A stretch of 64,000 nucleotides of DNA from Punica granatum (GCF_007655135.1 NC_045127.1:16649699-16713698); one strand, 5' to 3'. Counted from the stretch's first letter, positions 30,825 to 43,253 are shown. The notes: generated by a model from the letters alone, not told the origin. A program made the numbers and translations.

Positions 30825-33064
30825 GGTGGTACCTGCAGAAATTCTCTTGTCAGGAAATCAGGGAGACTGTTAGCCTCACCTTTTATGAATTCAATGTCAA
30901 AATCAAATACACTCAAGATTGCCTGCCATCTGGCAAAAATCTGTTTTGATGCAATGTTTTGAACATCTTTTTGAAGAACCTCTTTTGCAGATTTACAATC
31001 AATCCGAAGTAAAAACCTTTGGTTTAGAAGATCAGATTGAAATTTTGAAATGCAAAGGACCACAGAAAGAATTTCTTTTTTAATGGTTGAGTAATTCTTC
31101 TGGGTTGGGTTTCAATGTTTCGATGTGAACTGGACAACCTGTTCACGATTATTTTTGGATTGTTTCAAGATTCCTTCGTATCCTTCTTCAGAGGCATCTG
31201 TTTCAACAATCTTTTTTGCAGATGGATCTGCCAAGTGTAAACAAGGTAGAGTTTTGATCTGAAGCTTGATTTGCTTCACAATGTTAGTTTGTTCATCCGT
31301 CCATGGTGAAGGAGAATTCTTTAACCTGTTATGGAGGGGTTTGCAGAGTCTACTTAAGCCAGGGAAAAAATCTACAACGTAGTTGAGACTTCCTAAGAAC
31401 CTTTGCAATTGCTTTTTATCATGGATCTGGTCAGGGAACCTATGAGCAAACTGGGTGGACCTGTTGATGGGGATTATTGTGCCCCTGCTGATGTTATGCC
31501 CTAAAAATCGAATTTTTGTTTGGAAAAGGCAGGTTTTAGTCGGAGACACAGTCAAGCCATTTTTTGATGTGATTCTCATAAAATGGTTCACATGTTTAAA
31601 ATGAGAATCAATGGTTTTGGAAAATATGAGAACATCATCGATGTATACAATTATGAAATCGGAGTATGCACCAAAGATGTCATTCATGATTTTCTGAAAT
31701 TCTAATGGGGCATTTTTGAGCCCAAAAGGCATTACATTCCATTCGTACTAGCCAAATGGAACTGTGAATGCAGTTTTCTATTTGTCCTTTTCGGTGATTT
31801 GAATTTGCCAAAAACCTGACATCATGTCGAATTTTGAAAATATTTTTGAATTATGAAGTTTTTGGAGCAAATCTTTTTTGTTAGGTATTGGGTACCTAAT
31901 CCTCCGTAAGGCTTGGTTCAATGGCTTATAATTGATTACTAACCTGGGGACTCCTCTCTCAAGTTCAGCGTTTTTGTTCACGTAGAAGGCTGAACAACTC
32001 CAGGGAGACTTGCTAGGTCTAAACAATTTTTTGTTCAAGAGTTCCTGTATTTCCAATTTACAGTGTTTTTCCAACTCTTGATTCATCTGAATGGGTCTGG
32101 CTTTTGTTGGGATATTTTTCTCATTGAAATCCTTTTCATAAGGTAGTTTAATGACATGTTGCTTCCTATCCCAGAAAGCATTTGGGGTTTCTCCACAAAC
32201 TGCCTTTTGGATCAGATTGCTGAGATTATCGATTTTTTGTTTCAAATCTGGTTTTTGAAGCAGATTTTTAACATTATGGTGTGAGATCTTATCTTTTACC
32301 CAACCAATTTGTCTTTCAGTTGCCTGTATTATGTCAAGATTCCTGGTTACAGGTTTTGTGATGAAAGGGAAAATGGTTTTGCTTCCTAAATACACCGTCT
32401 TTATGCCAGAGTTGGTGAAAAGGAAGGGTTTGATGAGCTGAATGAATGGGGTTCCTAGTATGACTTCATTTTTTAAGTCTTTGACAACTAGGAATCCAGT
32501 TTTGTATGTTGAATCTTCATTTTTGACTTCTGCTTCTGCAATTTTGTATGAAATTTTCAGTTTATCATTGCTTGCAGATCTTAAAGATTCATGGGTTTTT
32601 TCACAGTATTTTAATGGAATTAATCCCTCCCTCACACAATTTGCGTCTGCACCTGTGTCCAACAAGGCAGTTGCTTCCATTTGGAAGTCTTGTACACTTA
32701 TTGTAGGTTTCATGAGGTATTTTTGATGTGTGAATTCCTGGTTTTTACACTCAGGTTTGGGTTCAGCATCGTCCAAAGTCTGAACCAGCTTTTCATCGTT
32801 TTTTAGAGTTTTGACTTCTTTTTGCAACTCATGGAGTTTTTGGCGAAGTTCTGACTCTGTTTGTTTTCTTTCTCTTTCCCGGTTTTCATACTCTAAGGCG
32901 CGGGTGTTTTTGATCATCATGTTGAGTAACCTAAGGTTTTTGGTTTGCTCAGATTCTTTTGGCTCAACATATTTTGGAGGAGGTTTTGAGGAAACTATGG
33001 TTTTGTTGAAGGGTAGTTTCCAGGTTATGGTTTTCTCAGTGAATTTAATGGCCTTTTCTTCCAT
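30821..33064 (-). pseudogene. Protease-reverse transcriptase-RNase H ORF of the element, three stops
   Basis: One continuous frame. An N-terminal coiled-coil-like region (about 1-110, Glu/Lys/Gln rich) is followed by a retropepsin core, LLDTGADANCV, then RT with YIDDVLIFS and LGHNI, then RNase H starting ETDASEEGYEGIL and ending DFLTREFLQ. No integrase or zinc knuckle is visible, which favours Caulimoviridae over Metaviridae. Stops fall at 31780-31778 (TAG), 31750-31748 (TAG) and 31114-31112 (TGA), with no net frame change. The protein would not be made whole. Confidence 0.85.
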
Positions 33065-33131
33065 GTAGACTTGGCTAAACCAGTCCCAGAAAAAGGATGT
33101 TTTTCTTGTTGTCTTTCATGAATTTTACCCA

Positions 33132-34415
33132 CTAATTTTGCATTATGGTCTCTACGTATTTCTTTGTAAAGACTTCATGCAACCAATTCCTCCTATTCTC
33201 ATTTTCTTTGGAGTAGAAATCATTCCTAAGGATGGTGGATGCTAATGTGAAGGGTTTCTCAATCACATAGATCTCAGGGTTATGATTGATTCTGGTGGTA
33301 TCAGTTATGGATGAGAATGTGGGCGAAGGGGGTGAAGACTCAGTTTCATCTGTGTTTGGGACAGAGTACACTAGCCTAGGGATATCGGTGGCGACACTAC
33401 TTATTCCTCTAAGGTTGGTGGACTTAGGAGGGGTTTCAGTAGCTGTTTGGAAGGTGTTTGCCAATGGGGCAACACTGAATGATCTCGTTCTTAGCTCAGG
33501 GCTTCTAAAGGAAGAACTTATCGAAGGGTTTGAGGTTGACTGTAGGTCGACTGATCTCCTATGGCGAAAGCTTATAGAAACTCTCCCATCTTGGAACTGG
33601 CTCACTCGACTAGGTTCCTCATTTTGAATTTTTTCAGGGGCAACTGCGTCTTCTAAGACCCATTCGTCAGGAAGAGTTATCTCATTCCACCTAATTGGTC
33701 TGGGGACTACAGTGTTTGACCTGGCAATGTCTGTTTGGAAAAGGAGGGTTTCTCCTTTGGGACTATGGTTGAAGGCTTTGGTTGCAAACGCTGAGACCAT
33801 TGTCTTGTAATGGACTCTGTATACATGGGCTAAAGGGATGGAGCCTAAAGCAATCTTGTAATTATGTGTCTTGATTTGCAAAGTTAAGCCATGAGTTATG
33901 TTTTGGTCTTTGAGGGACATGGTGAAATTTGGGAAATAGTTGAAATGGACTGGTCCGTCGCACAGACTAGTCTCGACTGTCCCAAGGATGGATTCATGGT
34001 AATTCAAAAGCCTGGCATCCCTAAGCACTAAGAGTACTGAGGTATCTAAGCCTTCTTTGGTTAGGGGTTTTATGCCCACTTGGACGAGCCCTATATGGAT
34101 GAAATTGTATTTTTCGTTATGTTTTTTCAATGACTCTTGGTTCAAGAGTTTTATGGTTTGTGAAGAGTTTTTTAGAGGAATGTCCTGCTCTTCAGTGGTT
34201 ATGGTATAATCGGTTTTTGAAAATATTTGTTGGAATTTTGAGTTTTTATAAATATATTTTGAAGCGATTCTTGGGATTTTCCAATCATCGATAGATTTAT
34301 CAAAACATTCCAAATTAACCTCATCTCTGTTGAGAACAGAATCATTATCGAAAGAATTTTCAGAAGGGCATGTACTCGAAGAACTTGCTTTAAACCAATC
34401 CATATTCAAAAACAA
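33132..34415 (-). CDS. 30K-superfamily movement protein ORF of the element
   Basis: 427 codons, open from MFLNMDWFKAS to a stop at 33132. The core LLVLRDARLLNYHESILG and GPVHFNYFPNFTMSL matches the beta-rich 30K fold of plant viral movement proteins, including the conserved Asp. The C-terminal part is Ser/Pro/Thr rich and ends in LRNDF-x(n)-RRNWLHEVF. Viral movement proteins dilate plasmodesmata; whether this endogenous copy is expressed is unknown. It is first in the element, 67 bp before the protease-RT ORF. Confidence 0.75.
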   Translation of the reverse strand: MFLNMDWFKASSSSTCPSENSFDNDSVLNRDEVNLECFDKSIDDWKIPRIASKYIYKNSKFQQIFSKTDYTITTEEQDIPLKNSSQTIKLLNQESLKKHNEKYNFIHIGLVQVGIKPLTKEGLDTSVLLVLRDARLLNYHESILGTVETSLCDGPVHFNYFPNFTMSLKDQNITHGLTLQIKTHNYKIALGSIPLAHVYRVHYKTMVSAFATKAFNHSPKGETLLFQTDIARSNTVVPRPIRWNEITLPDEWVLEDAVAPEKIQNEEPSRVSQFQDGRVSISFRHRRSVDLQSTSNPSISSSFRSPELRTRSFSVAPLANTFQTATETPPKSTNLRGISSVATDIPRLVYSVPNTDETESSPPSPTFSSITDTTRINHNPEIYVIEKPFTLASTILRNDFYSKENENRRNWLHEVFTKKYVETIMQN

Positions 34416-35235
34416 TAAACCTTCTAGTCTCTCAAATATTTATCAAGATATTCAAACAGTATATTAGTTCCTTACCTTTCAGAACACTAACTATTCCTAG
34501 ACGAAGTTTCTAGAGATCTATAGAACCAAACGCTAAGTGGTTTGAAGATGATAAACCGATCCTATTTTCTAACCCCAGCTACTCTCAAGATCAAGATCTA
34601 GTACATACCTGGATGGACGGAAGAAGCCTCACACATGTGTTTCCCTGCAAGATCTAGTACATACCTTACCCAACTGCTGTACCTGGATTTAACAATACTA
34701 GTAGACGGACAAGTTCAATATGACTCTCTTTGGATCTAAATCCTACCCCAACTGCTGTACCTAGATGAACAATAATGCACAAGGATAACTCTACTCTAGT
34801 CGATAACCTCCATCTACTTAGACGGTGTTCATAACACTACCGGGCCATTGTCCAATTTTCTCCCTGAAAACTGGCCTAACCGTCGGGACTTACAAAACGG
34901 GAACACCTTAGGACTCCCCCCGGGTTCATATGAACGGTGAATGTGTAGGGTCCATTAGAGCGACTGGATGGACATTATAGCCTCCTACATTACTTCTTTA
35001 CCTAGCATCAGTTCATTGTGGCTACGGGATCTAGACACTTAGAGAATCTTATGCTATGACCGTGTATTAGTATGTTTACCAGCTTCAGTTCATTGTATAG
35101 ATATGCAACTAGACACTTAAGGAAAGAACACAAGATGAGATATTTACCAGCCATGAAGGCAGTCCTAGATGATATGACCTATACGAGCTACGGGATCTGA
35201 AAATCAAAACGGACTATACCATCCTATCCCCACTT

Positions 35236-35248
35236 GGCTCTGATACCA
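35236..35248 (-). other. Primer binding site, minus-strand element
   Basis: Minus strand TGGTATCAGAGCC, an exact match to the initiator tRNA-Met site used by caulimovirids and copia elements, directly after the terminal repeat. Confidence 0.9.
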
Positions 35249-35460
35249 TTTGCACCCAAGATCTCGACTGAGGGATAACCATAGAGTACTGAAAGAACAA
35301 GAATCTAATATAAGGGAATATCAATATAAATAGATGATCAACATGGAATATTTATTCAGAAACTTAGCCCATGATGGGCTGAAGGGAGTACATGATGTTC
35401 AAGAAAACAAAAGAAAACATGAGTGAAGAAAAGAAAAAGGGGAAGAGTCTTGAAAGAACT
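35246..35460 (-). repeat. Terminal repeat of the caulimovirid-like element, right (5') copy
   Basis: Direct repeat of 28696-28910 (215 bp). Beyond 35460 a fragment, TAGCCCATGATGGGCTGAAG, repeats bases from inside the terminal repeat (about 35360-35390). The upstream promoter region seen at 29.0-29.4 kb is absent here. Confidence 0.85.
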
Positions 35461-35586
35461 TAGCCCATGATGGGCTGAAGGGAGTACATCATTTTCAGTG
35501 AATTTAATGGCTCTGATATGCATTGGTTGAGATCTTGTTCTTTCAGTACTCTATGGTTATCCCTCAGTCGAGATCTTGGGTGTAAA

Positions 35587-35599
35587 TGGTATCAGAGCC
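35587..35599 (+). other. Primer binding site, plus-strand element copy
   Basis: Plus strand TGGTATCAGAGCC after GGGTGTAAA, mirroring 35236-35248. Confidence 0.9.
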
Positions 35600-36431
35600 A
35601 AGTGGGGATAGGATGGTATAGTCCGTTTTGATTTTCAGATCCCGTACTCGTATAGGTCATATCATCTAGGACCGCCTTCATGGCTGGTAGATATCTCATC
35701 TTGTGTTCTTTCCTTAAGTGTCTAGTTGCATATCTATACAATGAACTGAAGCTGGTAAACATACTACTACACGGTCATAGCATAGGATTCTCTAAGTCTC
35801 CAGATCTCATAGCCACAATGAACTGATGCTAGGTAAAAAAGTAATGTAGGAGGCTCTAATGTCCATCCAGTCGCTCTAATGGACCCTACACATTCACCGT
35901 TCATATGAACCCGGGGGGAGTCTTAAGGTGTTCCCGTTTTGTAAGTCCCGACGGTTAGGGCAGTTTTCAGGGAGAAAATTGGACAATGGCCCGGTAGTGT
36001 TATGAACACCGTCTAAGTAGATGGAGGTTATCGACTAGAGTAGAGTTATCCTTGTGCATTATTGTTCATCTAGGTACAGCAGTTGGGGTAGGATTTAGAT
36101 CCAAAGAGAGTCATACTGAACTTGTCCGTCTACTAGTATTGTTAAATCCAGGTACAACAGTTGGATAAGGTATGTACTAGATCTTGCAGGGAAACACATG
36201 TGTGAGGCTTCTTCCGTCCATCCAGGTATGTACTAGATCTTGATCTTGAGAGCAGCTGGGGTTAGAAAATAGGATCGGTTTATCATCTTCAAACCACTTA
36301 GCTTTTGGTTCTATAGATCTCTAGAAACTTCGTCTAGGAATAGTTAGTGTACTGAAAGGTAAGGAACTGATATGCTGTTTGAATATCTTGATAAATATTT
36401 GAGAGACTGGAAGATTTATTGTTTTTGAAAT

Positions 36432-36847
36432 ATGGGTTTGTTCAAAATGGTACCTCCTCATGCATGTGGCTCTTATAGCCAAAAAACCGATAAGAAGTCC
36501 TTCCATCAGAGGATTTCAGAAAAAATATCTGAATTAAATTCCCACAAAAAACTAGCTGAGTCAGTCCAACCCAGTCTGACCACGGTAGTCAAGGAATTTA
36601 AGATAGATTTCGATAACCTTAGGAATGATTTCCTAGGACCCCATAATAATGTCAAAAGGAGATGGCTCTACGAGTCTTTCTCTGAAGCATATACCAAGTC
36701 TCACATTCATGATAGTTGAACAACATTCATGCTAAAAAACTCCACAAATATCTTGTTTTGGGATTGGTTTGAAAACCATTTCGTACCTCAAAGAATGGTT
36801 TGTGTAACTCAGAAAACCATAAAGTGGGATCTTGCGAATGCAGACCC
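36432..36847 (+). pseudogene. Truncated movement-protein region of the plus-strand element copy
   Basis: A 95-codon frame (36432-36719) begins MGLFKMV at the position equivalent to the MP start in the minus copy. It then carries FDNLRNDFLGPHNN and RRWLYESF, corresponding to the C-terminal end of that MP, so the 30K core is missing. From about 36760 the bases resemble the start of the next ORF (QKTIKWDLANAD versus EKTITWKLPF). It is cut at 36847 by the copia LTR fragment. Confidence 0.6.
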
Positions 36848-38691
36848 ATCAAATTTTTATCGCGTGCTCGTTTAGTCAAAACTTCAAGATCACATCTTGA
36901 TATAAGAATCGCCTTCTAAACGAATAGATAACATCACTTATCGAATCTACAAGTAAAGTTTAGACTTTTATACTAACCTTGTTGATTCGAGTCGATTAAA
37001 TTAATCGTCCAAGTGTCCGGTCTCTAGCTCGTCCACACGAGCGCGTCTCCGCCGAGATTGAGCTCCTCTCGACCCGTACACTCCGATCTAGGTCACCGGT
37101 CTCGAACGGAATCGTCACGGAATAAAAGGATCTCTTCAAGGACGTCAAGGACAATACCGAAACACCGAACCGGAGCCGAGGAAGACTTCAAATTGCCTCG
37201 GAAATAATGTGCCTGAGTTGTTGTAATTTTTCAACTGAAGACTCCTCTCTTTCTCTCTAATATATCGGGCCTTATTGATAGATCGCGCTCTAGGGTTATT
37301 TGTAAGAATATATCTATATATATCTTTACCCGAGGGACTAAAATGTAATTATTAATTAATCCACATTAATTAATAAATCACAAATGAGTCCTCACACTAA
37401 GTCATCCAATGACTTGCCCTTGTTGTAAGAAAGAAAGATCAAATAAGTCCTTGACACGAGTTTTCATCAATAAACGATCTATTTACAGAAACTCTCCAAA
37501 TAAGGAAACTATCGTATTTCCTTAATTATATTTATCCTTGATATTGAACTCAGCTTCAGGATGTGCTAGCACCCCTGCAACCACATTGCAAGCCTCGTTC
37601 GATAATTAATTTCTAATTAACTTCCTTAATTAGAATTAATTATTTTCTCGGTTTAGACACGCTTAATGTGTGTGACTAACTAGGTTCATCATCAAATGGC
37701 AATGGGATTATAGTATCAACTCATTTGACACTACCAGAAACTTTTTCTGTAACCAAAACCATAATTCCCAAAATGCCATTGGTTCCTAAAGTTCACGAGT
37801 GACACTTAGTAGCATATCGTGACAATCCAAAAGATGACGAATGTATAATTGAAACATTCTGATGAACCTCTGATCGTATATACCATGCATTGAGTCCCTT
37901 CACTACAAGATCCCGATCTAGCCAGAGTTACGGTAAATGCCAAACTCTATAGCCAATTACATGGACTCTTTAATTTCATTCTTAGATCTGTAGTACTTGA
38001 ACAGAAACTCTTTTCTATTCGAGTCTATCTACCTCGGCCGAGGATTTCTCGATCCAGAACAAAACTCATATCCATAGGACCTTTTCCCTGTTTACTCAGG
38101 TTAACGAATCTCATTTTGATCGGACACCTAGCTCCAAGTATAACTAACTAGGACCACTATCTGCTGAGTAATCATGATAAGCACAAATATATTAGCAGTA
38201 GCAAATCCTAATCACCTATACTTGAGATAGCGTTCCATCTTAGGTCTAAGGACTATATGCACTAATCCGATCCAGATAACATTCATTAACATTAGTAAAT
38301 TACCGTATGAACATTATATGTACGTCACGTTCGACTACTTATCATATAAGTATCCACATATCTGTCGTGATAACAGTTATCAAATATCATGAGACTCACT
38401 ACTCCATCTTCATTAGTATCTGTATACTAATCATGGAAACAGACAGAGGTGACGATTTATCTGGAGAAATAATGTACAGTTAAGTCTCCTACGATCGTGA
38501 ACAGTTTATAGATATTCTTACCGAATTACTTCGTCACTCATATTCTTAACTCTTAAGAATGAAGCATTCAAAATATCTTAAGGACTTTATTTTAATAAAC
38601 ATAGACAATATACGAATAATAGAATATATTTAATTGCCATAAAAGGAATTATCCAAATACATAAATCAAGCTCTAGGGCATATCACTAACA
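36848..38691 (-). repeat. Copia LTR, 5'-truncated, at the left edge of unit copy B
   Basis: Matches 49248-51092 and 56860-58705, missing the first 49 bases in plus sense. It ends ATCACTAACA and is followed by TAAATTATAGTTGATCG, the same host flank that follows the full element at 58706. Diagnostic differences (CTCTAGGGCAT, ACTTGAGATAGCGTTCC) make it more like the right LTR of the full element than the left one. Confidence 0.9.
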
Positions 38692-39316
38692 TAAATTATA
38701 GTTGATCGTAGAGGCATTAGTGTCCTATTCACGGCATATGTATCACCTAAGAATTATGTACAAATTTATTGTGCCCAAGAGTCTCAACCATGATGCATGA
38801 ATCAGAATGAAAGAAGAAAATGTAAGAATAAACCGAATCACCAACTTAACACAGAGAAAGCCATGACATCATTTGTAAGATCAGAACTAGTTGTTCATAT
38901 TTTGTAGATTTACCTCTAATTGCACGAAAAAATCTCGGAACTTGGATTTGGGCGTGGAGTATAGCATAAAAAGAATACCTTCTTCTCCTGGTTAGCTTCG
39001 AAAATAATAGCAAGAAGGAAAGTGAATCTGTAGAGGAGTAGGCACCATTGAACCTGAACGAAAAGTCAGGTGAAATCGGATTTGGTCGTGGAGTACAGTA
39101 GAAAAAGATGGGGATAAGAGAGTAAACAATACTAGACATGAGGACTTTTAGGCTAAAGTAGAGGATTTTCATGCAAAGTAAGGGGTGTTCGGTCAAAGGA
39201 TGTTGTGGGGTTTATTGCACCACATACCCTAATATTGACAGATATTCTTAGATATATCTCAACGTCATTTTTTTGCCTGAGGTATCCTAACATTGCAATT
39301 TTTGTTTCACCAACTA
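38692..39316. other. Left flank of unit copy B
   Basis: Nearly identical to 58706-59305 in copy C; absent from copy A. Minus-strand frames here (up to 116 codons) contain an imperfect repeat and change length between copies, so they are not called. Confidence 0.7.
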
Positions 39317-40580
39317 TCCCCTGGGACTAGATGGTGGCATCAAATTAACAACGTTGGGATAAGGGACAAGGTTCATCTGGTTCCTTGTAGACTTTCAGAT
39401 AAGGAATGTAAGCCCCTTGTGGAGACGATCACTCTGGGAATTAACGCATTGACAACTAAGAAGTCGACGTATGTAGGGAGATTGTAACTGATTCATTCTG
39501 TGCGACACTCAATGATTAATTTCTAGTGCAGAGCATTCGTTTTACCTAAGAAAGTCCTGAGAGTTGTCGAAGCAAATGCAAGGCTTTTCTTTGAAAAGAC
39601 AAGGATGTTCTTGCAATTGTGTCGAAAGCTGCTTAGGATACAGTTTGCTCGTCGGGGAAAGAGGGGGGACCTAGCATAAAGCAACTTCATACATGGAATA
39701 TGGCCTATGTGATGAGGTTAATATGGCTTCTCATTAGGATGGATCTTTATGGATTGCATGGACAAAAAGATTACGTGTTAAGAGATAGGAACTTTTGGTC
39801 CATGGGGATACCAAAGTTTCATGTTCTTACGCTCTCACAAAGATTCTAAAGCTTAGGAGCAGTGGTTTCCAACTGACCAAATACCGAATTGGAGACGGAA
39901 CTAGTTTTGGTTTGATAATTGGCATCCTCAAAGCCCATTATTTGAAGCTTTTCAGCCAAGGGGTTTTGGAGTACTGGTATTGTTAAAGATTCTAGAGTTT
40001 CTGCAACTTTTTGAAGGGGAGGGATGAATGGATGGATGGAGTTGCAGAAGAAGCAGATCCCTAAGATGGCTACAATTCAGGAGAGCTTACGGCATATCAG
40101 TCCTTGTAGAAATAGGGAGGATAAGGTTATATAGTTAGTTCATCCCAAAGGGATCTTCACAATGGCTTCTACAATGGAGCAAATTTGAGTTGAGGGAGAT
40201 TTGATGGATTGGCATAAATTTCTTAGGGCGGCGCTACCAATCATTCCAAGAAATAAATTCATATCATGGCATGCTATATAAGAAACAGGCTAAGTACCAT
40301 GGACATGATTGTAAGATGGAAGAGAGATGTGAATCCGGTTTGTGTTCTTTGTGGTTTTGCAAAGGAGACCAGGGATTATATCATTTTTGGATGTCCTTTC
40401 TTTGTTGATATCTGGAAGTCTATCTTGCAAATGAATGGGCAGGAGAGATGCTGTAGGAGTTGGAATAAGGAGTTTAGAAGAGCAACAAAAGAGAGTAAGG
40501 GAAAAGCCCTTGCAATCTTCCTCCGTCTCCACATTCATCTATACTCTTCTCAAATCCAAAATTTACAGTTAAGTTATTAG
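39317..40580 (+). pseudogene. LINE-derived RT C-terminal/zf-RVT fragment, copy B
   Basis: Same content as in copy A but with the zinc-binding region present: ACYIRNRLSTMDMIVRW, VCVLCGFAKET and IIFGCPFFVDIWKSIL, the zf-RVT pattern. Several stops interrupt the upstream part, so it is non-functional. Confidence 0.8.
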
Positions 40581-40831
40581 AATGCAGAACCTGGGGAACA
40601 AAACATCGGTTTATGTTCACACACAGGAAAATTCAAGGGGAAAGAAGAAAGGGAACACATTGTGATCCCACATGAAAAATAAAAATAAAAATGAAAGTAT
40701 GAGTTTATATGATGCTTGGGTATTATCGATTAATAACTTAAGCTTTTAAGTGGTAATAGGCTCAAGTATATATCAACCCAATGGAAATTCAATAACAACA
40801 AAATTTAATCCTTTAACTTTTATAATAGTAA

Positions 40832-41080
40832 CCGGTCGAGGGGTTGCAAGCTTTGCCCAAGCGGACACGTGGTTAATCTCCTCACTATTCTCTTTATAAC
40901 TTTCGAATTGGCCTGTTCTCTGTACTTGCTCGCTCTCGAGTCGCCTCAGTTCTTTGGATTATCTCCACAATAGTTTCACTCTTGAGAAGCAACTAAGGTT
41001 TTGTGGCAGTTAAGGCGATATGCATTTTCACATTCAATCTTGCCGCACACTCATATGTTTCCCTTAAGGTAATTCTTTGG
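40832..41080 (+). promoter_or_regulatory. Promoter-like block, unit copy B
   Basis: Third occurrence of the G-box/TTATAACTTTCG/leader block, with ATGTTTCCCTTAAG before GTAATTC. Confidence 0.4.
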
Positions 41081-42063
41081 TGCCAACATCTCTTCTTGTT
41101 TGTGTTCCTCGAAATGTAATTGTCTTTGCCTGTGGGATACACGGGTTTTAATCGTGTTTATTTTGTTCAAATTTATTGTTAAATTACTTTTTAGAAAAAG
41201 ATTGTCTACTTTGATATAAACTTATATTGATCAAGTTCTTTTCATCCTCAATTTTACACTATGTAATGATCATGATACAAAAATAATGAATCATCAGATT
41301 GCAAATTTATATATTTCACTAAAAGAATGAAATGACTGTTAAAATTGGGGATGATATCATGTTGTTATATTAGCGGTTGTAAGAATCTATTTAAATAAAA
41401 TTTTAAAATAAGAATTGTCAAGTGATTTAATATAATATTTTGCTGAAAAAATTATCATAACATAATAATAATAATAATTATATTATTATTATTATTATTA
41501 TTATTATCCAACACTAAAATGAATGTTGGAAAGTATGATATTCGTAACAATCTATTTAGATTACTATCAAAACTAGGATTGTCAAATGATTTCATATAAT
41601 ATTTTGCTCAAGAAATTATCATAATGTTAAAATAAATATTCTAAAATATGAATATCTTCAGACTTTCATTCGGCTTTATATCAAATCTCTTTTGATGTTT
41701 TTTTAATTTTTTTAATATAAAATCTCATTTTTTCTCTATTTATAAGCGAAAATATTTTTTAATGAATTCGAAACAGAAGGCCCAATTAAAATAAATAAAT
41801 GAATAAATGAACGGAACCCTATAAATTAATAACATCATCGTCGCCTCTCCTCCCCTCAGCTCACCTCACCTGAGATTTCAAAATTCAATCAGACCGTTGT
41901 CCAAAATCTGCAGTGCATATCGCGAATTTGGGGTTTGAAGCTCTGCCTCTAGCGTTGAGTCCCAGTCTCAGTCTCTGTGTCTCCCAGTCCCAGTCCCAGT
42001 CCTCTCCTCTCCCTCCCCTTGTAGCGTGCGGCAAAGGCAATTCGAAACGATCACCTACTCTCC

Positions 42064-42825
42064 ATGGTAAGCTTATAGCAATCGTTTCCGGGATCCGAAT
42101 CATCTTCGCATTGAAATCTTGATAATAAACATGTATATTTTGTACTGCTGAATCTTCTGTCCTAGACATGTATTTGTGTAATAATCTTATGATTATTATT
42201 ATTATTATTCCATGCCATCTATTGATTGATGGAAGTTAGAAATCAGGGCATAGGGTCGGAAGGCGATGTTAATTTGCCAATGCATATTAGATTAGATTAG
42301 ATAGAGGAGGAAACTGAATTTGTCTGTCTGTCTGTCTATTCACTCTCTGTTTTTATAATTTCTAGCTACATGTATGTATGTATGTATGAATGTATATATT
42401 TTAATGGGTGTGCTGACCCTCCTTTCTTCCAGGCAATCGAAGGGAGAAGAGCTCACCTCCGCCTTGGAGAGACCGAGGATCGGGAAACTGATAGGCCACT
42501 ATCGCAACCGGGGCCAAGAGCTCCGAATCCCTTTCTATCGCTCTCAGGTACTCCCATCAAGCACAACCCCAAGCCCAAGCCTTCTCTAGCCACAACCAGC
42601 AGCCCGTCAGCTTCTGTCCGCAGAGTCAGAAAGATTCTGGTTGACATCACTACCAAGATCGTTGAAAACGACAGCTCTGACATCCCTACTGCCCAGAAGA
42701 TACTGAACCACATTGAATCTGTGGAGAAGGAGTTCATGGATGAGCTGAAAAAACTAAAGAACAAACCGAGTGCTAAGAAGGCGGAGCGAGAAAAGAAAGT
42801 CCGCATTTTAATGTCAATGCGTTAG
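42064..42825 (+). CDS. Chimeric eL42-POLYCHOME gene, copy B
   Basis: Same structure as copy A2, offset by 18,938 bp: ATG 42064-42066 before GTAAGC, exon 2 at 42433-42825, 131 aa, ending SMR plus TAG. The 2-kb locus is almost base-identical to copy A2. In the coding exon I see three differences: one silent (Ile ATA/ATC), one Cys to Ser (NDCSD versus NDSSD) and one Asn to Lys (LKNLK versus LKKLK). No stop or frameshift has arisen in either copy. Expression is unproven. Confidence 0.6.
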
Positions 42826-43253
42826 TGAACCGCTCACAGCTATTGGATACCGGAGGGAAAACTGTGACGTGAGAGAGATTGGAAATTGATTGAGGTAGGG
42901 AAGCATACAGTTTTTTGGGGAGACGAATTCAGTGGGTGGATGGATTACACGTTTGAGCTGCTCTTTGTGAACCAGGGAATCGCTTGCTTTTACTGACCCT
43001 CTGCACATTCCATTGCATTTACAACCAACCGATAGTTAGAGCAGCAGGATTTTAGGAGTAGGATGCTTTAGCGTAGAAAGTATGGAATCGTTGAGGAATT
43101 GTGCCGCATGCATGACCATGCTCCTTGTCTTCTTTGGTTTCTTTTTTTATGTCCATACATATGAGATCAATCAGGTGGTTTTAATATGCATAATGTAATG
43201 ATAATGAAGTGGTTATCGCTGGCTTTCGCGGTTAAGTGGGTAATGCAACGCAG

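Larger units (their letters stand above)
34400..36437. repeat. Head-to-head inverted repeat of the element's leader
   Basis: Arm 1, about 34400-35303, and arm 2, about 35532-36437, are inverted copies with scattered substitutions, around a ~230-bp asymmetric centre. Both arms run from just before the primer site through the leader to the start of the first ORF. The centre holds part of the terminal repeat and a stray phrase CAGTGAATTTAATGGC, also found in the RT ORF at about 33037-33052. Confidence 0.85.

Noticed and set aside
38846..39196. 116-codon minus-strand frame in the copy B flank
   Set aside because: Its length and frame change in copy C through a small deletion, and it contains an imperfect internal repeat without known domains.
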